DNA of 64,000 bases from Haberlea rhodopensis. Its lineage: Eukaryota > Streptophyta > Magnoliopsida > Lamiales > Gesneriaceae. How positions within the stretch are numbered: position 1 is the stretch's first letter; every line of letters starts with the position of its first letter. Positions 10,393-22,265 of the stretch are shown here, piece by piece. The stretch is from the NCBI GenBank assembly GCA_907163345.1, contig CAJQUN010000335.1:310001-374000 (forward strand), in the 5' to 3' direction. The translations under genes were made by a program, and so were the position numbers. Under the pieces are notes generated by a model. It had not been told where the DNA came from and did no database searches. It saw only the letters and a list, made by a program, of their open reading frames with translations.

Positions 10393-11865
10393 TGATGTGA
10401 CTAGAAATAGACACATCTATTGTGCTTAATTGTCTACGATTTGGTATATTTTGATGGATAAATAGATACATATGCTACCTAATCGTATATTTGTGTAAAT
10501 GTAGGAAATGTGAAGAAATCAAGCTAAAATGATGAAAGAAGCAATAAAGTTGAAGAAAAGAGGAAAAAAACCAGAATCCAAGACACATGTTGCTCCTTTC
10601 TCCTCACATTTCTATATGTTCGAGCCAAGTTTTGGAAATGTGGTCCATATAAAAGTTGTAGCACTTTGAGTTATCTTCGCGTGGACAGCTGACTCGTTGA
10701 ATTCGGAGTTCGTAAGTGAAAGTTATGGCCAAAATACAAAACTCGCCATAAAAATCGATGACAGGCGTAATAACACCATTATTAGGCGTAATTACGCCAA
10801 TGCTACGGCATGTGTAGGCGTAGCTACGCCATTCTACGCGTATTTACGCCAGAAGAGTTTTGGAAAGTATAAAAACTTGATTTCTTTCCTTCCCACATGG
10901 ATTCTAACATACTCCATCAGCCTCCCCATACATATATCCCTCGAAATTCAGACCTTTTAAACATCTAGATAGTCAGGGTAGAGTAGTTTAGGATAGTTTT
11001 ACAATTTTTCTTTCAATTTTGTTGAAGACGGCTACGAAGATCGAAGCGAAGGCGGGATTGACACCTCGACGAGCGGAGATCGGATTAGTTTTCTTTCCCT
11101 TGTTTTTATTTATAGTTTTGTTTTAATTATGTGTAGCTAGTTTTAATTCTTGGTTGAGGAAGACAAATCTTTGTATTTTATTTATCTTGGGGAGATTTTA
11201 CGCTTTAATTATCAATTTTATTGAGTATCAATAGTTTTTCTGATTTTATTGATATGATTGTTGTATTTGTTTATTGGATTGACAACCTAGTAACTTGCAT
11301 GAAATCTAACTCTAAATTAGATATCAAATACGGAATCGTTTGATCCCTCTAATTTACGAAGCAACTAAGATTGATAATTGCCTGCTGTTGGTGTTATTAA
11401 ATTCTTAGGAAAAACGATTGGATGATTAATTCTAACGGTTGTAGTTTTTATTGATTAGATTCATCAAACTTACTAGTTTTGAAACTATCATTGATTTAAT
11501 CTTAACGGCTGTAGTTTTGGTTAAAGATTTGATAAGAGTTGAATTGAATGCTGTTTTCTATTTGACTACAATTAAGGTAAGGGAGGAATTAGATTTCCAA
11601 TTGATGAATATTCAAGTAAAATTGAGTTTTTTTGTGAATCGATGAAATAGATGATAATTCCAAGAAAGAGTCGACCGATACCAAGAATCGCTTTCATTAG
11701 TTAATCTTTGTTTTTAATTTTAATTAGTATAATTCAACCTCGCAACCCCATCATTTATTATTCTTTTGTTTTGATTTTCATTAACACAAAGATTCGCACC
11801 TCCTCGTGAGATCGATCTCTACTCACGCTACTACATTATTATTATCAATCTTGAGGATTGAGTGT
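10393..11865 (+). mobile_element. A1 3' LTR, main part
   Basis: This starts TGATGTGACTAG right after the polypurine tract. It is interrupted at 11865 by the solo LTR 11866-13410 and resumes at 13411. It differs from the A1 5' LTR at several bases and by a 21-bp palindrome unit, so A1 is clearly older than A2. Confidence 0.9.
10762..10850. repeat. GGCGTAATTACGCC palindrome island, A1 3' LTR
   Basis: Four palindrome units (one decayed to GGCGTAATAACACC) lie directly downstream of the AAAAGTTGTAG module (10621-10746). Confidence 0.88.
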
Positions 11866-13410
11866 TGACCACTTTTATTTTAAACAAAAGATATTTCAAA
11901 GTATAGTGTGAAGCGATTCTACCGCAAGTGCACGGTTGTCAAGTTTTATTATATTTTAATTGAAAGTAAGGGTTATCGAATCCACAGGGACTAACGTATA
12001 AGTACCAAATAAGATTAATAAAATTATATTTAGCCTACGATTAAAGAAGGTGATTAACTAAAGCAAACTTAAACTATGGAATGAAAATTAAACAAGAAAC
12101 AATAAAATGAATGGTTCCGGATATGCAAAGGCAAGTTGCTCGAGAAATTTATCAAGCTCTTCGTTTAACTGTGTTATCTTTAATGATTCATTTGAATAAG
12201 CAAATTATCAACCAATTCTAAAGGTGAAAGGTTTTCGCTATTATTCAATACACTCTCTCGAGCTGTAAAGAAACTAATATCAAACTAGAACAAGTCACTC
12301 TCGTGCACCTATTTACTAATTCAATATTGCATAAATTATCAAAACCTCGTTACTCTAAATCTCTCGATTCAAAGTTCTCACGTATGCGATATCATCTCTC
12401 GATCTCAATCATAACATACTTCATGAATTAATAGAGCGTGTTACAACGTTATCTCTCGATCTCGGTTATAACTCTCAGAATCAATCAAAGTTAGTTAGGC
12501 TTTGATCTTAACAAGCAATTAATTCATGAACAATAGACATCAATACACTCAAACAAAATTGAATCAATATATCAAACACAATGATACTAAATCTCAATAA
12601 AATAAACTAGAATTATTTCAAATCAAATACAAAAGAAGTTTAATCGTCTCTCGACCTCAAAAACATCAATTGAAAATTAATATGAAATAGATCAGAGTCT
12701 AGAAATACGATAAACGGCAGAATGAATCCGTGCGTAGCACCGAAATCTCTTCTCTTGCTCCTTCCTTGCACTCCGGAATTGAATGGCTTTGGCTCGGACG
12801 AAGAACCGGAAGAACGGATCTCCTTGGCGGCGGCTAGGCGGCTAGGGTTCTTCTTTTCGTCCTCAAATATGGTCTGATATGATGTCTTTGAGGGAATGAA
12901 TCAAATCCCCCTTAAAAACCCCCCGAAGATCACGATAAACATGGAAAAGAAATCTTTCAGAAATCGCGTCTCGATCGATCGAGAATCCTGTTCGATCGAT
13001 CGGTGCACTGTTCACGTCAGCCTTTGAAACTCACTGCCTCGCTCGATCGATCGATATTTTCCTTCCGATCGATCGAAAATATTTGCCAAAGTGTTCTGCC
13101 TGGATCGATCGATCGAGACAAAATCTCGATCGATCGGTGCTTTGAAAAAATTGTTGCTCAACTTACTGCCTGGCTCGATCGATCGAGAATTAATCTCGAT
13201 CGATCGAGACTTCGAAAATTCCAATTCTTCATTTGATCTCTTTTTCGCCTCGATTTCGCCCGTTTTCTTCATATTAGCTCATTTCTTCCACTTCCGACCT
13301 AATTTCCTGAAACAAACGAATAAACACCAAAAAGCATAATATCATCCAGGAAAAAGTACGAAAAATGGGAAGACATTACAGCTAAAAACACTTAAAATCT
13401 AAGCCTATCA
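11866..13410 (-). mobile_element. Solo LTR (Athila/Tat-like) in the A1 3' LTR
   Basis: The 1545-bp segment TGACCACTTT...AGCCTATCA is flanked by AGTGT at 11861-11865 and 13411-13415, so it is a clean solo LTR. Minus orientation is inferred because the minus strand ends with the phrase around CCCTGTGGATTCGATAACC and GTGCACTTGCGG, which I associate with the 3' part of Athila/Tat LTRs. It holds a CGATCGATCG island (12970-13210). No protein is supported; ORFs at 13003-13339 are products of the palindromes. Confidence 0.82.
12970..13210. repeat. TCGATCGATCGA palindrome island
   Basis: Eight TCGATCGATCG(A/G) palindromes occur mostly in pairs about 10-20 bp apart; pairs are separated by phrases like TACTGCCTGG. 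Within a pair the flanks also match in inverted order, so each pair could fold into a longer hairpin. Confidence 0.92.
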
Positions 13411-13449
13411 AGTGTGGTTAATTTGGGCGTACACGATAAGCGCACACCA
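13411..13449 (+). mobile_element. A1 3' LTR, terminal 39 bp
   Basis: This resumes after the solo LTR and ends GCACACCA at 13449, matching the end of the A1 5' LTR at 7358. Here A1 itself ends and its host LTR T0 continues. Confidence 0.88.
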
Positions 13450-14865
13450 CTCCCGAGAATTGTAAGTCCGGTATTTGGAGTCGTTGGATCCAAGGGATGA
13501 GATTGTATTATCATCGTGGCGATAACCTTGGAATTTGGTTTTTGGTGGGATCTGGGGACCGGGGTACTTTGTATTGGGCATGTATTGGAAATTGAGGTTT
13601 GAGAGATAATTATTGAAAACAGATGATCTTTAATGAGTCATGATGTATTTGTGGAGGAATTGGTATTTTGGAGTTTGATACTATATATACCAAGTAGACT
13701 CGATATTCCGTCATTGCACGGATTTCCTCTCTCCCCTCTCTCTCTCTGCGCCCAACCCTTTCCCCCATTTCCCCTCTTTTCTCCCTTGGAGGAGAAATCG
13801 CTGGTAGCTCGGCTCGGGAGCCGGATTTCTCGAAGAAAAGTTGCACGTAATTCATCGGGTCATGGGACTCAGTCAAGGTTTGGTTCGGTCTACGGAATCA
13901 TAAGGCACGTATAACGTACGAGCATAGCTTTAAATATAATATTGCAATTGTTGTGCATGAATAATATATGGTTGTTGCAATCACTTGATATGCATTGGAA
14001 ATTATATGGTGCCGCTTTTGAGCGAGGAATGATTGGGATGTTGTCGCCGTTGAGCGAACATCGATTATGACGCCGCTATTGTAGAGCGAGCGACGGAATA
14101 GAAAGTGATATATATGGAATACTTACAATCATTGTTTAATGATTTGATATTATTGATTATGATATCGGTATGTGAGAAACGAATTAGTTAATCAATGTAA
14201 TGATTAACTGGCATTTGGGAATTTGATGGTTTTGGTTATTTTTGAGAATAGGAACAGGACAGGGGAATCCCATATGAGGATGATGCCATCCAGGGAGTGT
14301 CTTTAAATTTCATAGTCTTTACATTGAGTAAATTATGAATTGTATTATTGTGCTTATTGGATTGGTGGTATTGATGCGCTCACCCCGTGTGGGGGCTGTC
14401 TCTGTTGGGGCAGGTGATTAGGTACATCGATGGCTTTGGAGTTGAGCTCGAGCTATGGATTGGAGGTGCTTCCAGGATCGAAGTACCAGTGATGGTATTG
14501 AGCACCTTGTTTTATACATTTGATACAAACATACTTATTTGATGCTCACATGTGAGCACTATTATGTGTATATGGTATGTATAAAAAGGCAATGGCCTTT
14601 CTCTCTTCATTTATGTGTTGCATGCAATTATTTAGAAATTGCAAAATGAATTGAGAGCATGTTCGTGTATGTATAAAGGTGCATGTTATGTTTATGGACT
14701 ATGTTGGGGGAAGTTAGACATTATATGGAATAATATAAGAAATTTTATAAATGGTATTTCATGCTAGGGTTGCATGTAATTTTTTTCCCCTGATAACATG
14801 ATTGTATGCAATAATGGCAAGGGTTAATACACTAATAACGGGTTAAGGACACGTGGGACCTTACA
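13450..14865 (+). mobile_element. T0: 3' part of a Tekay-type LTR, host of A1
   Basis: This matches N1 LTR positions from about 57277 onward (CTCCCGAG/CTCTCGAG, GGAGTCGTTGGATCC) to the end GACCTTACA. The first ~90 bp lie left of A1, outside the window. It has a TATA box at 13681-13690, a CT-rich leader (13730-13800), and CCGCT/AGCG mini-hairpins (14010-14100). T0 lies in the 3' LTR of S1, just after that LTR's start. Confidence 0.87.
13681..13690 (+). promoter_or_regulatory. TATA box of T0 LTR
   Basis: CTATATATAC is followed about 50 bp on by a CT-rich tract. In N1 the matching place carries the GCGATCGATCGC island and no TATA box. Confidence 0.6.
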
Positions 14866-14904
14866 AAAACTAAAAATGTTTTCCCAATAATTTCCCCATT
14901 TTTG
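14866..14904 (-). mobile_element. S1 3' LTR start plus polypurine tract
   Basis: On the minus strand CCAAAAATGGGGAAAT (a polypurine tract) is followed by TATTGGGAAAAC, the mutated start of an LTR equal to TGTTGGGAAAAC of S0. The LTR is cut after 24 bp by T0. Confidence 0.75.
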
Positions 14905-16282
14905 GTGATGACAAAATTTGGCAGTAGAGTCTTTAGCTTGAACTTTGAGCATCAAATATACCTGATAAGAATTGTAAGACAGGACTAGAGAGTATCAATA
15001 TTTGTTAGAATAAGTAGATTACGAGAAATAATCAAGCTGAACATTAAAAAAAAAAAATTATATAAAATGATATCTGCTTACAATCCTTGCACCAATCCTT
15101 ACAAACAATTTGAAAAACATAGCCAGTAGAGCATATTCCGGGCATAAGAACCTGGCTATGTCTCAAAGCTAATTATATCTGTTGGAAAATTAACGCCATA
15201 TTTTCTGGTCAGGTATGTGGGAGCAAAAAATAAATGCGGAATAAAAAACACACAAGATTTACGTGTTTCGGCGAAAATAAGCCTATGCCCACGGGGCTGC
15301 TGCAGATCTTTTATTGAAGAAAAATTATACAAGTGTTTACAAACACTGACAACACTCAATCCGAAAAACACTCAGAAAATTATACATCAATTTTCTCTCA
15401 CTAGTATTTTTACTCTGAATGCACTTTGTTGTATTTTCTCTCTACAATTTAGGGTGTTAAATTCTGAATGAATTTCAATCCTATTTATAGAAAAAATCTT
15501 TACGACAAATTAGCCAAGGATGGCCAATTTTTTCTTCATGCTCAAAGTCTTCACACGGATTAAATCAAAGACTTTTTGGCCAACCATCTTTTTCAACTTT
15601 GGCCATTATTTCTCCTGTTCTTTTTTTTTTTTTACAACTTTGGCATTTTGTTCCTTTTTTTTCTGATGTGGAGGCCTTATGCTTTGACTGACAATAACAA
15701 GAGAAAAGACAGTAACCACAGCCTTGGAAGAACTAAATGAAAAAAACACAAAGAATTAAAATTCTAAGCTATCTTCTTCCAAGCTCTCTTCCAAGCTGCT
15801 TGTCTTCCCCATCACTCTCTTTTCTGCCTTTTCAGATACTGGTTTGGTATAATTTTTTAAGATCAAGACCTGTAATAAAGAATGAGAGCTAGGCAGTAGA
15901 GTGTTAGATAAGTAATCAACCCATGTAGGGTTGAATTATATAAGTAATAAACCCATGTAAAAGGATTGCAGAAGGTTGAAGAAATATGAACTTAAAGTAA
16001 ATTTTAGGCATTCTAGAGTGAGCAAATTACTTGGTGTATAAAGCGTGAAGCAGTGAATGTAAAATATATATAGCCAAATTGTGGATTGATATGGCATATC
16101 AATTGATGTCATTCAATCCTGAATTTAAAAACAGAAGATAAGAATTGAATTATTTTATTTTATTAAATAAATGTAAAAGACGACAAAATAAATAAAAATA
16201 CATTACTCAGGGCGTCCAAACCAATGCCTGTTACGATCTAAATGTTATGGATCCTCAGTATGGGTTGACCCCCTTGGGGTTT
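14905..16282 (-). mobile_element. S1 3' non-coding internal region, with an LTR-like insert
   Basis: No coding potential is recognised. Bases 15180-15699 run TGTTGGAAAATTAACG...GACAATAACA and resemble a short copia LTR: on the minus strand there is a TATA-like CTATAAATAGG near 15481-15490, and the plus strand has the phrase GTGTTTCGGCGAAAATAAGC. I find no matching target-site duplication, so the borders are uncertain. The rest (14905-15179, 15700-16282) is AT-rich spacer upstream of the S1 polypurine tract. Confidence 0.55.
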
Positions 16283-17304
16283 CTACAATCTACTGGGAAT
16301 GAGACCTCTGCTGGCTAGATTGTCCTCATCCAGTAGATGTTCTGCGAACTGGAGGTGGGTGTCTGCTGGACTGCTCTTGATGTCTACTGGACTATGGTTG
16401 TACTGGCATTGATCTCCTAGCATTTTGCATAATTTCATGGATATCATGCGATTGAGAAGCAAAGACAGTCTGCATATTTGCCCGATGATATGAGAACGCC
16501 ACGTGCATAGTTTCAATTTGTTGGCATATCTCCAGCTTGGCAGTACCAAAGTTTCCAGACAAGGTAGCATTGGAGTCCATTACAAAATTCTTCATTGTGG
16601 ACACCTTTCCGGAGAGATCTCTGAAATCTTTATTAAGGGTCTGGAACTGGAAATCCGCATGCGTAGGATACAGTTGGATACGTGTTCCAGCATCTTTCTC
16701 AGCATATTTGAGGTTTCTGATCTCGCTAGTAAGGGCATTGATTGAGTGTGTCATAGAAATCATCCGATGTTCAAGATTCGTAAATCGATGATCTGCTGGT
16801 TCCGGAGAAGGTGATTCGGGAAAAAATTCCTCTGGTATGTCTTCAGTAGGAACAACAGATATCGGGATCGCTTTTGTAGGAATAGAATCAACGGATTATA
16901 CAGCAGACATTAGTGTAGCAGCAGCAGATACCTCAGCACTTTTCAATCCAGGTACATCGTCAATAGGACCGTCTAGAAATGCAGCAGCAGAGGATAAGGG
17001 TTGGGTTTGATCAACAACATTTTCAGAAAGGGAAGGCATTTGTCAGTGGGTTTGATGATAGGTAAAGAAAGAAATGAAGCAATGTTGGGGTCAACAAAAA
17101 CTTGGCTTGGTTCTGGCGTGGGGTGAGATGGGACAATGGCTAAGGCATTTTCAGATTGAGCCATTTCTACATCAGAAGAGTCTGCACCCTTAGAAGTGAG
17201 GGTTACTTCATTCACCACTGACTGAATGAAGGTATCAACATTGGTAAGATCAACATCCAGTAGGGTCAGATGTTGATTATGAGAGGAGGGCAGTGGACTA
17301 TGCT
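16283..17304 (-). pseudogene. S1 accessory ORF, C-terminal half
   Basis: The minus strand encodes a Pro/Glu/Ser-rich stretch (PEPSQVFVDPNIASFLSLP; SPEPADHRFTNLEHRM) followed by a predicted coiled coil (HSINALTSEIRNLKYAEKDA ... FGTAKLEICQQIETM). Such a post-pol ORF is typical of sireviruses, where it has been called envelope-like. I see no signal peptide or transmembrane segment here. Frames are broken (16283-16570, 16392-16763 and 16973-17218 lie in different frames). The N-terminal half is at 19984-21739, split by the solo LTR 17305-19983. Confidence 0.65.
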
Positions 17305-19983
17305 TGTAAGGCCCCGATGCTAATTAATCCGGATTAACGATGATTAAGCAAAACCCGGATAATTAAAAGTATAGACTTTGAATTAAGGTGTTCTGGACTA
17401 TGATGAGTCAAACAACTAGTGGAACATGTTTTTAGTGCATGAGCATGTGTATGATCACATGGCACTTGGAGAGCACAAGCCACTAATTAATTTAACTCAT
17501 GTTTAAAACATGATTTTGGACCATTAATCTTGCAAGAGAGTGATGTATTGACACATGGAGTCCACAATACATCAAATACATAAAAAATCATGCAAAATAA
17601 CATGGAAAGCCACACCCTCAACCTCCATTTCAGATTTGATTTTTTTTTATTCTAGTGAATACTTTTTCTTTCTTCAATCCCCAACAAAACACTCCACCTT
17701 CTCTCCTCTATATTTTCGAAAATTTCAGCCCTTCTCCCACCAAAATTCTCTTGAAATCTTGAGTGCATGTTACATGTAATTGAAGATTTAGAAGCTACAA
17801 GACAAGGGTGATAGTTAGATGCAAGGATTTTCAAATTTGAAGCATTTTGGGGGATTTCAAGCTAGGAAGGGCTGATGGTGATGGTTTGGTGATAAACCCT
17901 TGAAGCTAATGGAATGTATAACATGAATTTTCAGTTTTATCAACATGAATTTATGTTTAGTGGTCGAATTATGGTTTAAACATATGACAAAAATTTAGAG
18001 ATAGTTGCTGAAACTTCAAGTCTGCAGATTTTAACAGCACATGTAGTAACTTATGTAGACTTTTTGATTTACTTAGAGTTTGAATTTGTAAATGATGCCT
18101 ATAATAAAAGTTATAGATTTTTGAGTTGTCGTTCTGTGGTTAATATTTGAGGCAATTTGGACTTACAATGAGTGAGATATGCTCATTTTATTAATAAGTG
18201 CCAGAATTGACTCTGCGTGTACTTTAAGTGCACATGCAGTGTAGAAATCCGAACTTTTGACAAAATTTCATTCCGAATATGTTGACAGTCTTCAAATAAA
18301 ATTGTAGATCTTTTAATGTTATTGAATTTGAAAGGAAAAAAAGGACTTAATTTGGATGAATTTTATACTTTAAGTGCTCAATCTTTGTCCTGCATGTGGG
18401 CGAAAATGCACATGCAGTGTGTTCTTCGGTTCCCTGAGCATTTTTGGCAAGGAATTCCAGAAAATGTCTATAGATAAGAATTGTAGTACTTTCAGTTGGC
18501 TGTCTTTTGCCACTAGAATCACTCAATTTGAATTTGATATGGAAAAGTTATGACGATTTTACTAAAACCGCTCAAGCTGGAGAACGGATTTTCAAAGGTT
18601 ACGTTTTTAGTATTTAAACTTCTTTCAAATGAAGGAATCAGCTTGACATCATAAGACAATAAATGAAGTCCTTTGAGTTTGTGAACTTTTGAGCACCAAA
18701 ATCGGGCCATTTGGACGTCATAAGTATTTAAAGTGATTTTTCTACGAAAATGGGTCAAGCTGAAAATTTAAGAAAATCGCTAAGGGTCAATATTTAGATG
18801 TTGCATTTGATTCAATGCATTATTTGAACACTTAGTGTCATTTGGAATTTACATGACCAGGTTAATAGATTCCGGGGTTGATTCGAGGAGTACTCGGTAG
18901 ATTATCTTGGGTAATGAGGTACGTAGAAATGAGTTTTATCATGACGTCTGACGAAGACTTGTAATGCTATTATTGTATGATTTTACATGTCATTAATTGA
19001 TTTATATGATTTAATTGTCACTATATGATTATTATGCGACTATATGACATGTTGAGATACTTTGTAGTACATGATATGTGAATTTAATGATATGTATTGA
19101 TTTTCACATGAGATTGCATGACATAATGAGCTGCATATGTCATATGATGCATATATGATTAATGGGCATATCATATTGTTCTATCCAATTCTTTGATATC
19201 CTTGATAATGACTGAGTTGATTTACTCTGAGTATCGGGGACGACGGGCACGGCGATGACAGACAGTGTAGGTAGCGACTATAGTCACGCGCGTTGCTACC
19301 GTACCTAGACACGAGGGATAACGAGCAAATCACAGGATGATTCTCCTAGCGCAAAGTGTGGGTGTTTGTTACTCTCTGCTCGAGCTGACATTGATTGATG
19401 ATACCTTCCTTTGGACTCCGATATTGGTATCTTGAGATTCGATTCTTTATACACATTCATACATTGCATTCATATATGGTATGCATTGCATGATACTTTG
19501 TCATTCTTGACATGAATTATTTATTTCTCGTACTGGGTTCTGACCCCCTTCGTGGGGGCTGCCATGTCTTTGTTGTATGGGCATGAGAGGTGGTGCAGGT
19601 GGACGTCCTGATGATGCTCGAGGTGAAGCATCGATGAATACCAGAGCTGCTTGAGAGCGAGCTCAGGTTTATGTTTTTTATTTTGAGTCTCAGTAGTTGT
19701 TAGAGTATTTTTAATTACATTTTAAATGATCGGTGTATGCCCCGAGTATCTGTATTTTAAGTATTCTACTCCTGGTTGATTATATACTTGATATTTATGT
19801 TATGATCAACATGTTGAATTGGAAATTGGAATTACATATTTTCATTATCACTATATATGTATCACCTAAAAGCGAAAATATTTTAGGGCCTTTTGATCGG
19901 ACATTTGAAATAAATCTTCCGTTGTTTACGCAAATTAATCATTATGTGTTAATTAAACAGCACATCAGGAACGGGCCCTCACA
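17305..19983 (+). mobile_element. Solo LTR of the G3 family in the S1 accessory ORF
   Basis: The 2679-bp segment TGTAAGGCCCCGATG...GGCCCTCACA is flanked by ATGCT at 17300-17304 and 19984-19988. Start, end and the block near 19200-19400 (GTAGCGACTATAGTCACGCG, CTCCTAGCGCAAAGTGTG) match the G3 LTRs at 45612 and 41040-41160. It contains a roughly 183-bp degenerate tandem array (18000-18770). The ORFs within it (17555-17779, 18519-18758, 19733-20047) are not conserved. Confidence 0.93.
18000..18770. repeat. ~183-bp degenerate tandem array of module plus hairpin
   Basis: Three to four copies each combine an (A)TAAAAGTTRTAG-like core (18104-18116, 18296-18307, 18475-18486, weakly near 18663) with a hairpin of CTGC-TGT/GCACATGCAG type (18022-18046, 18213-18239, 18390-18417). 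Core-to-core distances are about 191, 179 and 183 bp. The third copy continues AAAAGTTATGACGATTTT ... ACCGCTCAAGCTGG, which closely parallels D near 24075-24115. Confidence 0.75.
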
Positions 19984-21739
19984 ATGCTCATCGGGGCAAT
20001 CAATAGTAGACGTTGTGTGGTATACTAGCATTGAAGTGGAAATATGAACTGGGGGAGGCTCCAGTGGGGAGCTCTCAAGTGCTTGCAGTTCAGTCAGGTC
20101 CATCGAATCATCACCAGCACGATATGCGGTGGAGTGGAGTCCCAAATCTGCCTTAATGTCATGCAAGGTCTGATTTGCCAAGTTGAGGCATGCTTCCAGA
20201 AAGCGAAGAAGAGCTACATCATTATTGGTTGTTCCCGAAATCAGATTGAACTCCTTGTGCGTGGATTGCACCGATGAGTTGAAGCATTTAATAAAGTGAA
20301 GAAGGCGAAACACTTCTCTTTGCTTCAGACCTTCTTCAACATCCTCGGTCTATAGAAGATGTAGGATGACGTTCTCATCCTTCCTGGCTTGTTCCAAGAT
20401 TATTCTAAGTTGTTCAGACGAGTCTTAATTTGGGCCTTAACCCACTCATCAAATAAACCTAGCTTTTTCTGGAAAAAAAAGCGTCGACTCTCTCAAGGAC
20501 CAGATTAACCTCGGTGATCACTGCATTTGTGTATATTTCAACAGGTTCCTTTCCTTTTCCAGCAGAGGTGATCACTGGAGATAGTAGGAACATCCAGTTT
20601 TTGGTGTTCGAATGCTTAGTGCGAAGGATCATGTATGTCTGCTGGTATTGATGGATTGCAGGGAACTATGCCGGTAAGCACTGCGATGGATACTGGTGAG
20701 CAGGAATAACACAAATGGTATTCTGAGGACCTATGGGTTCATCATCAAAAACTTCTGGTTCAACATCTCTTGGTGCAGCAGCCTATAGTTCAGCAGCTTC
20801 GGATGCGGCAGCCTCTGGTGCAATAGACACAACCTCAGCAACTGAAGTTGTTTCTTTTGAAGTGGTAGTCTTCCTTCTGATCATTCTAATCTTCTTGGGT
20901 GGAGGTGGGAGATGAGCAGACTCAATTGATTCAGAAATTGATTTCTCCGATTCACTCCCCACTTGAACCTTATTTCCTTTTAGCGATGGTAGTCTTAAAT
21001 GGGCTCCTTCCTCGCTCACAGGATTCATGTGCATCGCTAGATGTTGAGCGTTGATGAGCCTTGTGTGATGCAGATTCGTGACGTCCTCTCATGGTACTTC
21101 CAGGCTTTCTAATATTCGGCTAAGTGGGAGAGCAAAGCCTGAGTGATCTTTCACTGATTCAATCATCCGAATCAGTACTCTGAAAAGGATCACGGGCCAG
21201 TTGACCTCTAAGCCTTTGATAATGGCACACATCACCTCAAACTTCTCTGAGGTGATAACATCATAAGATCCTTGCACAACAGACCTTTGGCAATAATGTC
21301 TGCCAACACCCGGTAATGATTCTTCACTAAAATTTTCTTGAAAGGATGGATCAGCATTGCCCTGACTCAGAAAATAACATGTCCATCTCTTCTCTGGTGG
21401 CAATGGTGATTGCAGATAAGTCAATTAGACCTTCATTTGGAAGATATAGTTGTGACGTGAACACATCTGGTGTGATGGTACTTGCTTCCCAGAAACAGAG
21501 GCAAGAACTGTATTGTTGACCACTTTGACCGATATATAGAACTCCAACAGAGCATCTTTGTAGTTGAGTGGAGTGAGGTTGAGTAGAATTAGTAACCCCG
21601 AGTTTTCCAAACTCCTAAAGACTCCCTTCAGATCTTCATTTGTGAGTGTGCTAACTGATTGAAAATCAGCATGCAGAGCATTGATGACGAAGCTAGGTTG
21701 GCTTGTCTTTGACATGGTAATATTTGAAGATTTGCACAC
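19984..21739 (-). pseudogene. S1 accessory ORF, N-terminal half
   Basis: The start region at 21739 reads ...SFVINALHADFQSVSTLTNE, followed by VFRSLENSGLLILLNL, YKDALLEFY, then SYDVITSEKFEVMCAIIKGL and NWPVILFRVL. This layout I recognise from a retrotransposon-borne domain very common in Lamiales gene sets (no function known to me). A low-complexity Lys/Arg/Pro segment follows (PPPPKKIRMIRRKTTTSKE, near 20840-20910), then an acidic tail. Several frame breaks separate 21425-21739, 21089-21424, 20783-21034 and 19984-20313. It is probably the sirevirus envelope-like protein, but no transmembrane segment is visible. Degenerate. Confidence 0.65.
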
Positions 21740-22265
21740 GTATTCTGTTAATAGAAAATCTGAGAGAGAAAAATAGCTTGAGATTATGTTAGCGCTGAAA
21801 ATTGAAAATAATTACAGAAATGAGTTTAAAAACCTAATGGCGGTTGAAGACGATGAGCAGATGTAACGTCGTACTGTAGATGATGAGACATATGGACACG
21901 CGTCGCTCATCCAAGCAAAATTAGTTTTTGAAATTTTAAATTAACAAATATGATTTAAACAGGACCGAATTAATTCAATATTTATGAATAATAAAAAATT
22001 AAAATCCAACGTTCCAATTGGTTGCTGAATATGTAAGGTTTCAATAAGCTATCATATATGGTAATGTCTACTGGTATGTATAGTCGGCTAGTTTGCAAAC
22101 TTTTACTACAACAGACAATTGTTTTACCAGTTTAGAGTCAATAGACCTTTATAAAGTGTATAAATTCCCCCTCAAATAATATTCCCCCTAAATTCATGTA
22201 ATAACCCAAATGTAATTCCCCCTAAATTAAGCATATATGAGAATTAAACAATGAAAATCACTTAG
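21740..22265 (-). mobile_element. S1 spacer upstream of the accessory ORF
   Basis: Non-coding. Bases 22165-22235 hold three copies of AATTCCCCCT(A/C)AA, i.e. TT(T/A)AGGGGGAATT on the element strand. This resembles the multiple polypurine tracts known between pol and the accessory ORF in sireviruses. The rest of RT and RNase H expected to precede it is missing. Confidence 0.55.

Noticed and set aside
13003..13339. Overlapping ORFs rich in LDRSIDR-type repeats on both strands
   Set aside because: They are translations of the CGATCGATCG palindromes.
15180..15699. A definite solo copia LTR
   Set aside because: Ends look LTR-like, but no 5-bp target duplication is found, so it is kept only as a tentative part of the S1 spacer.
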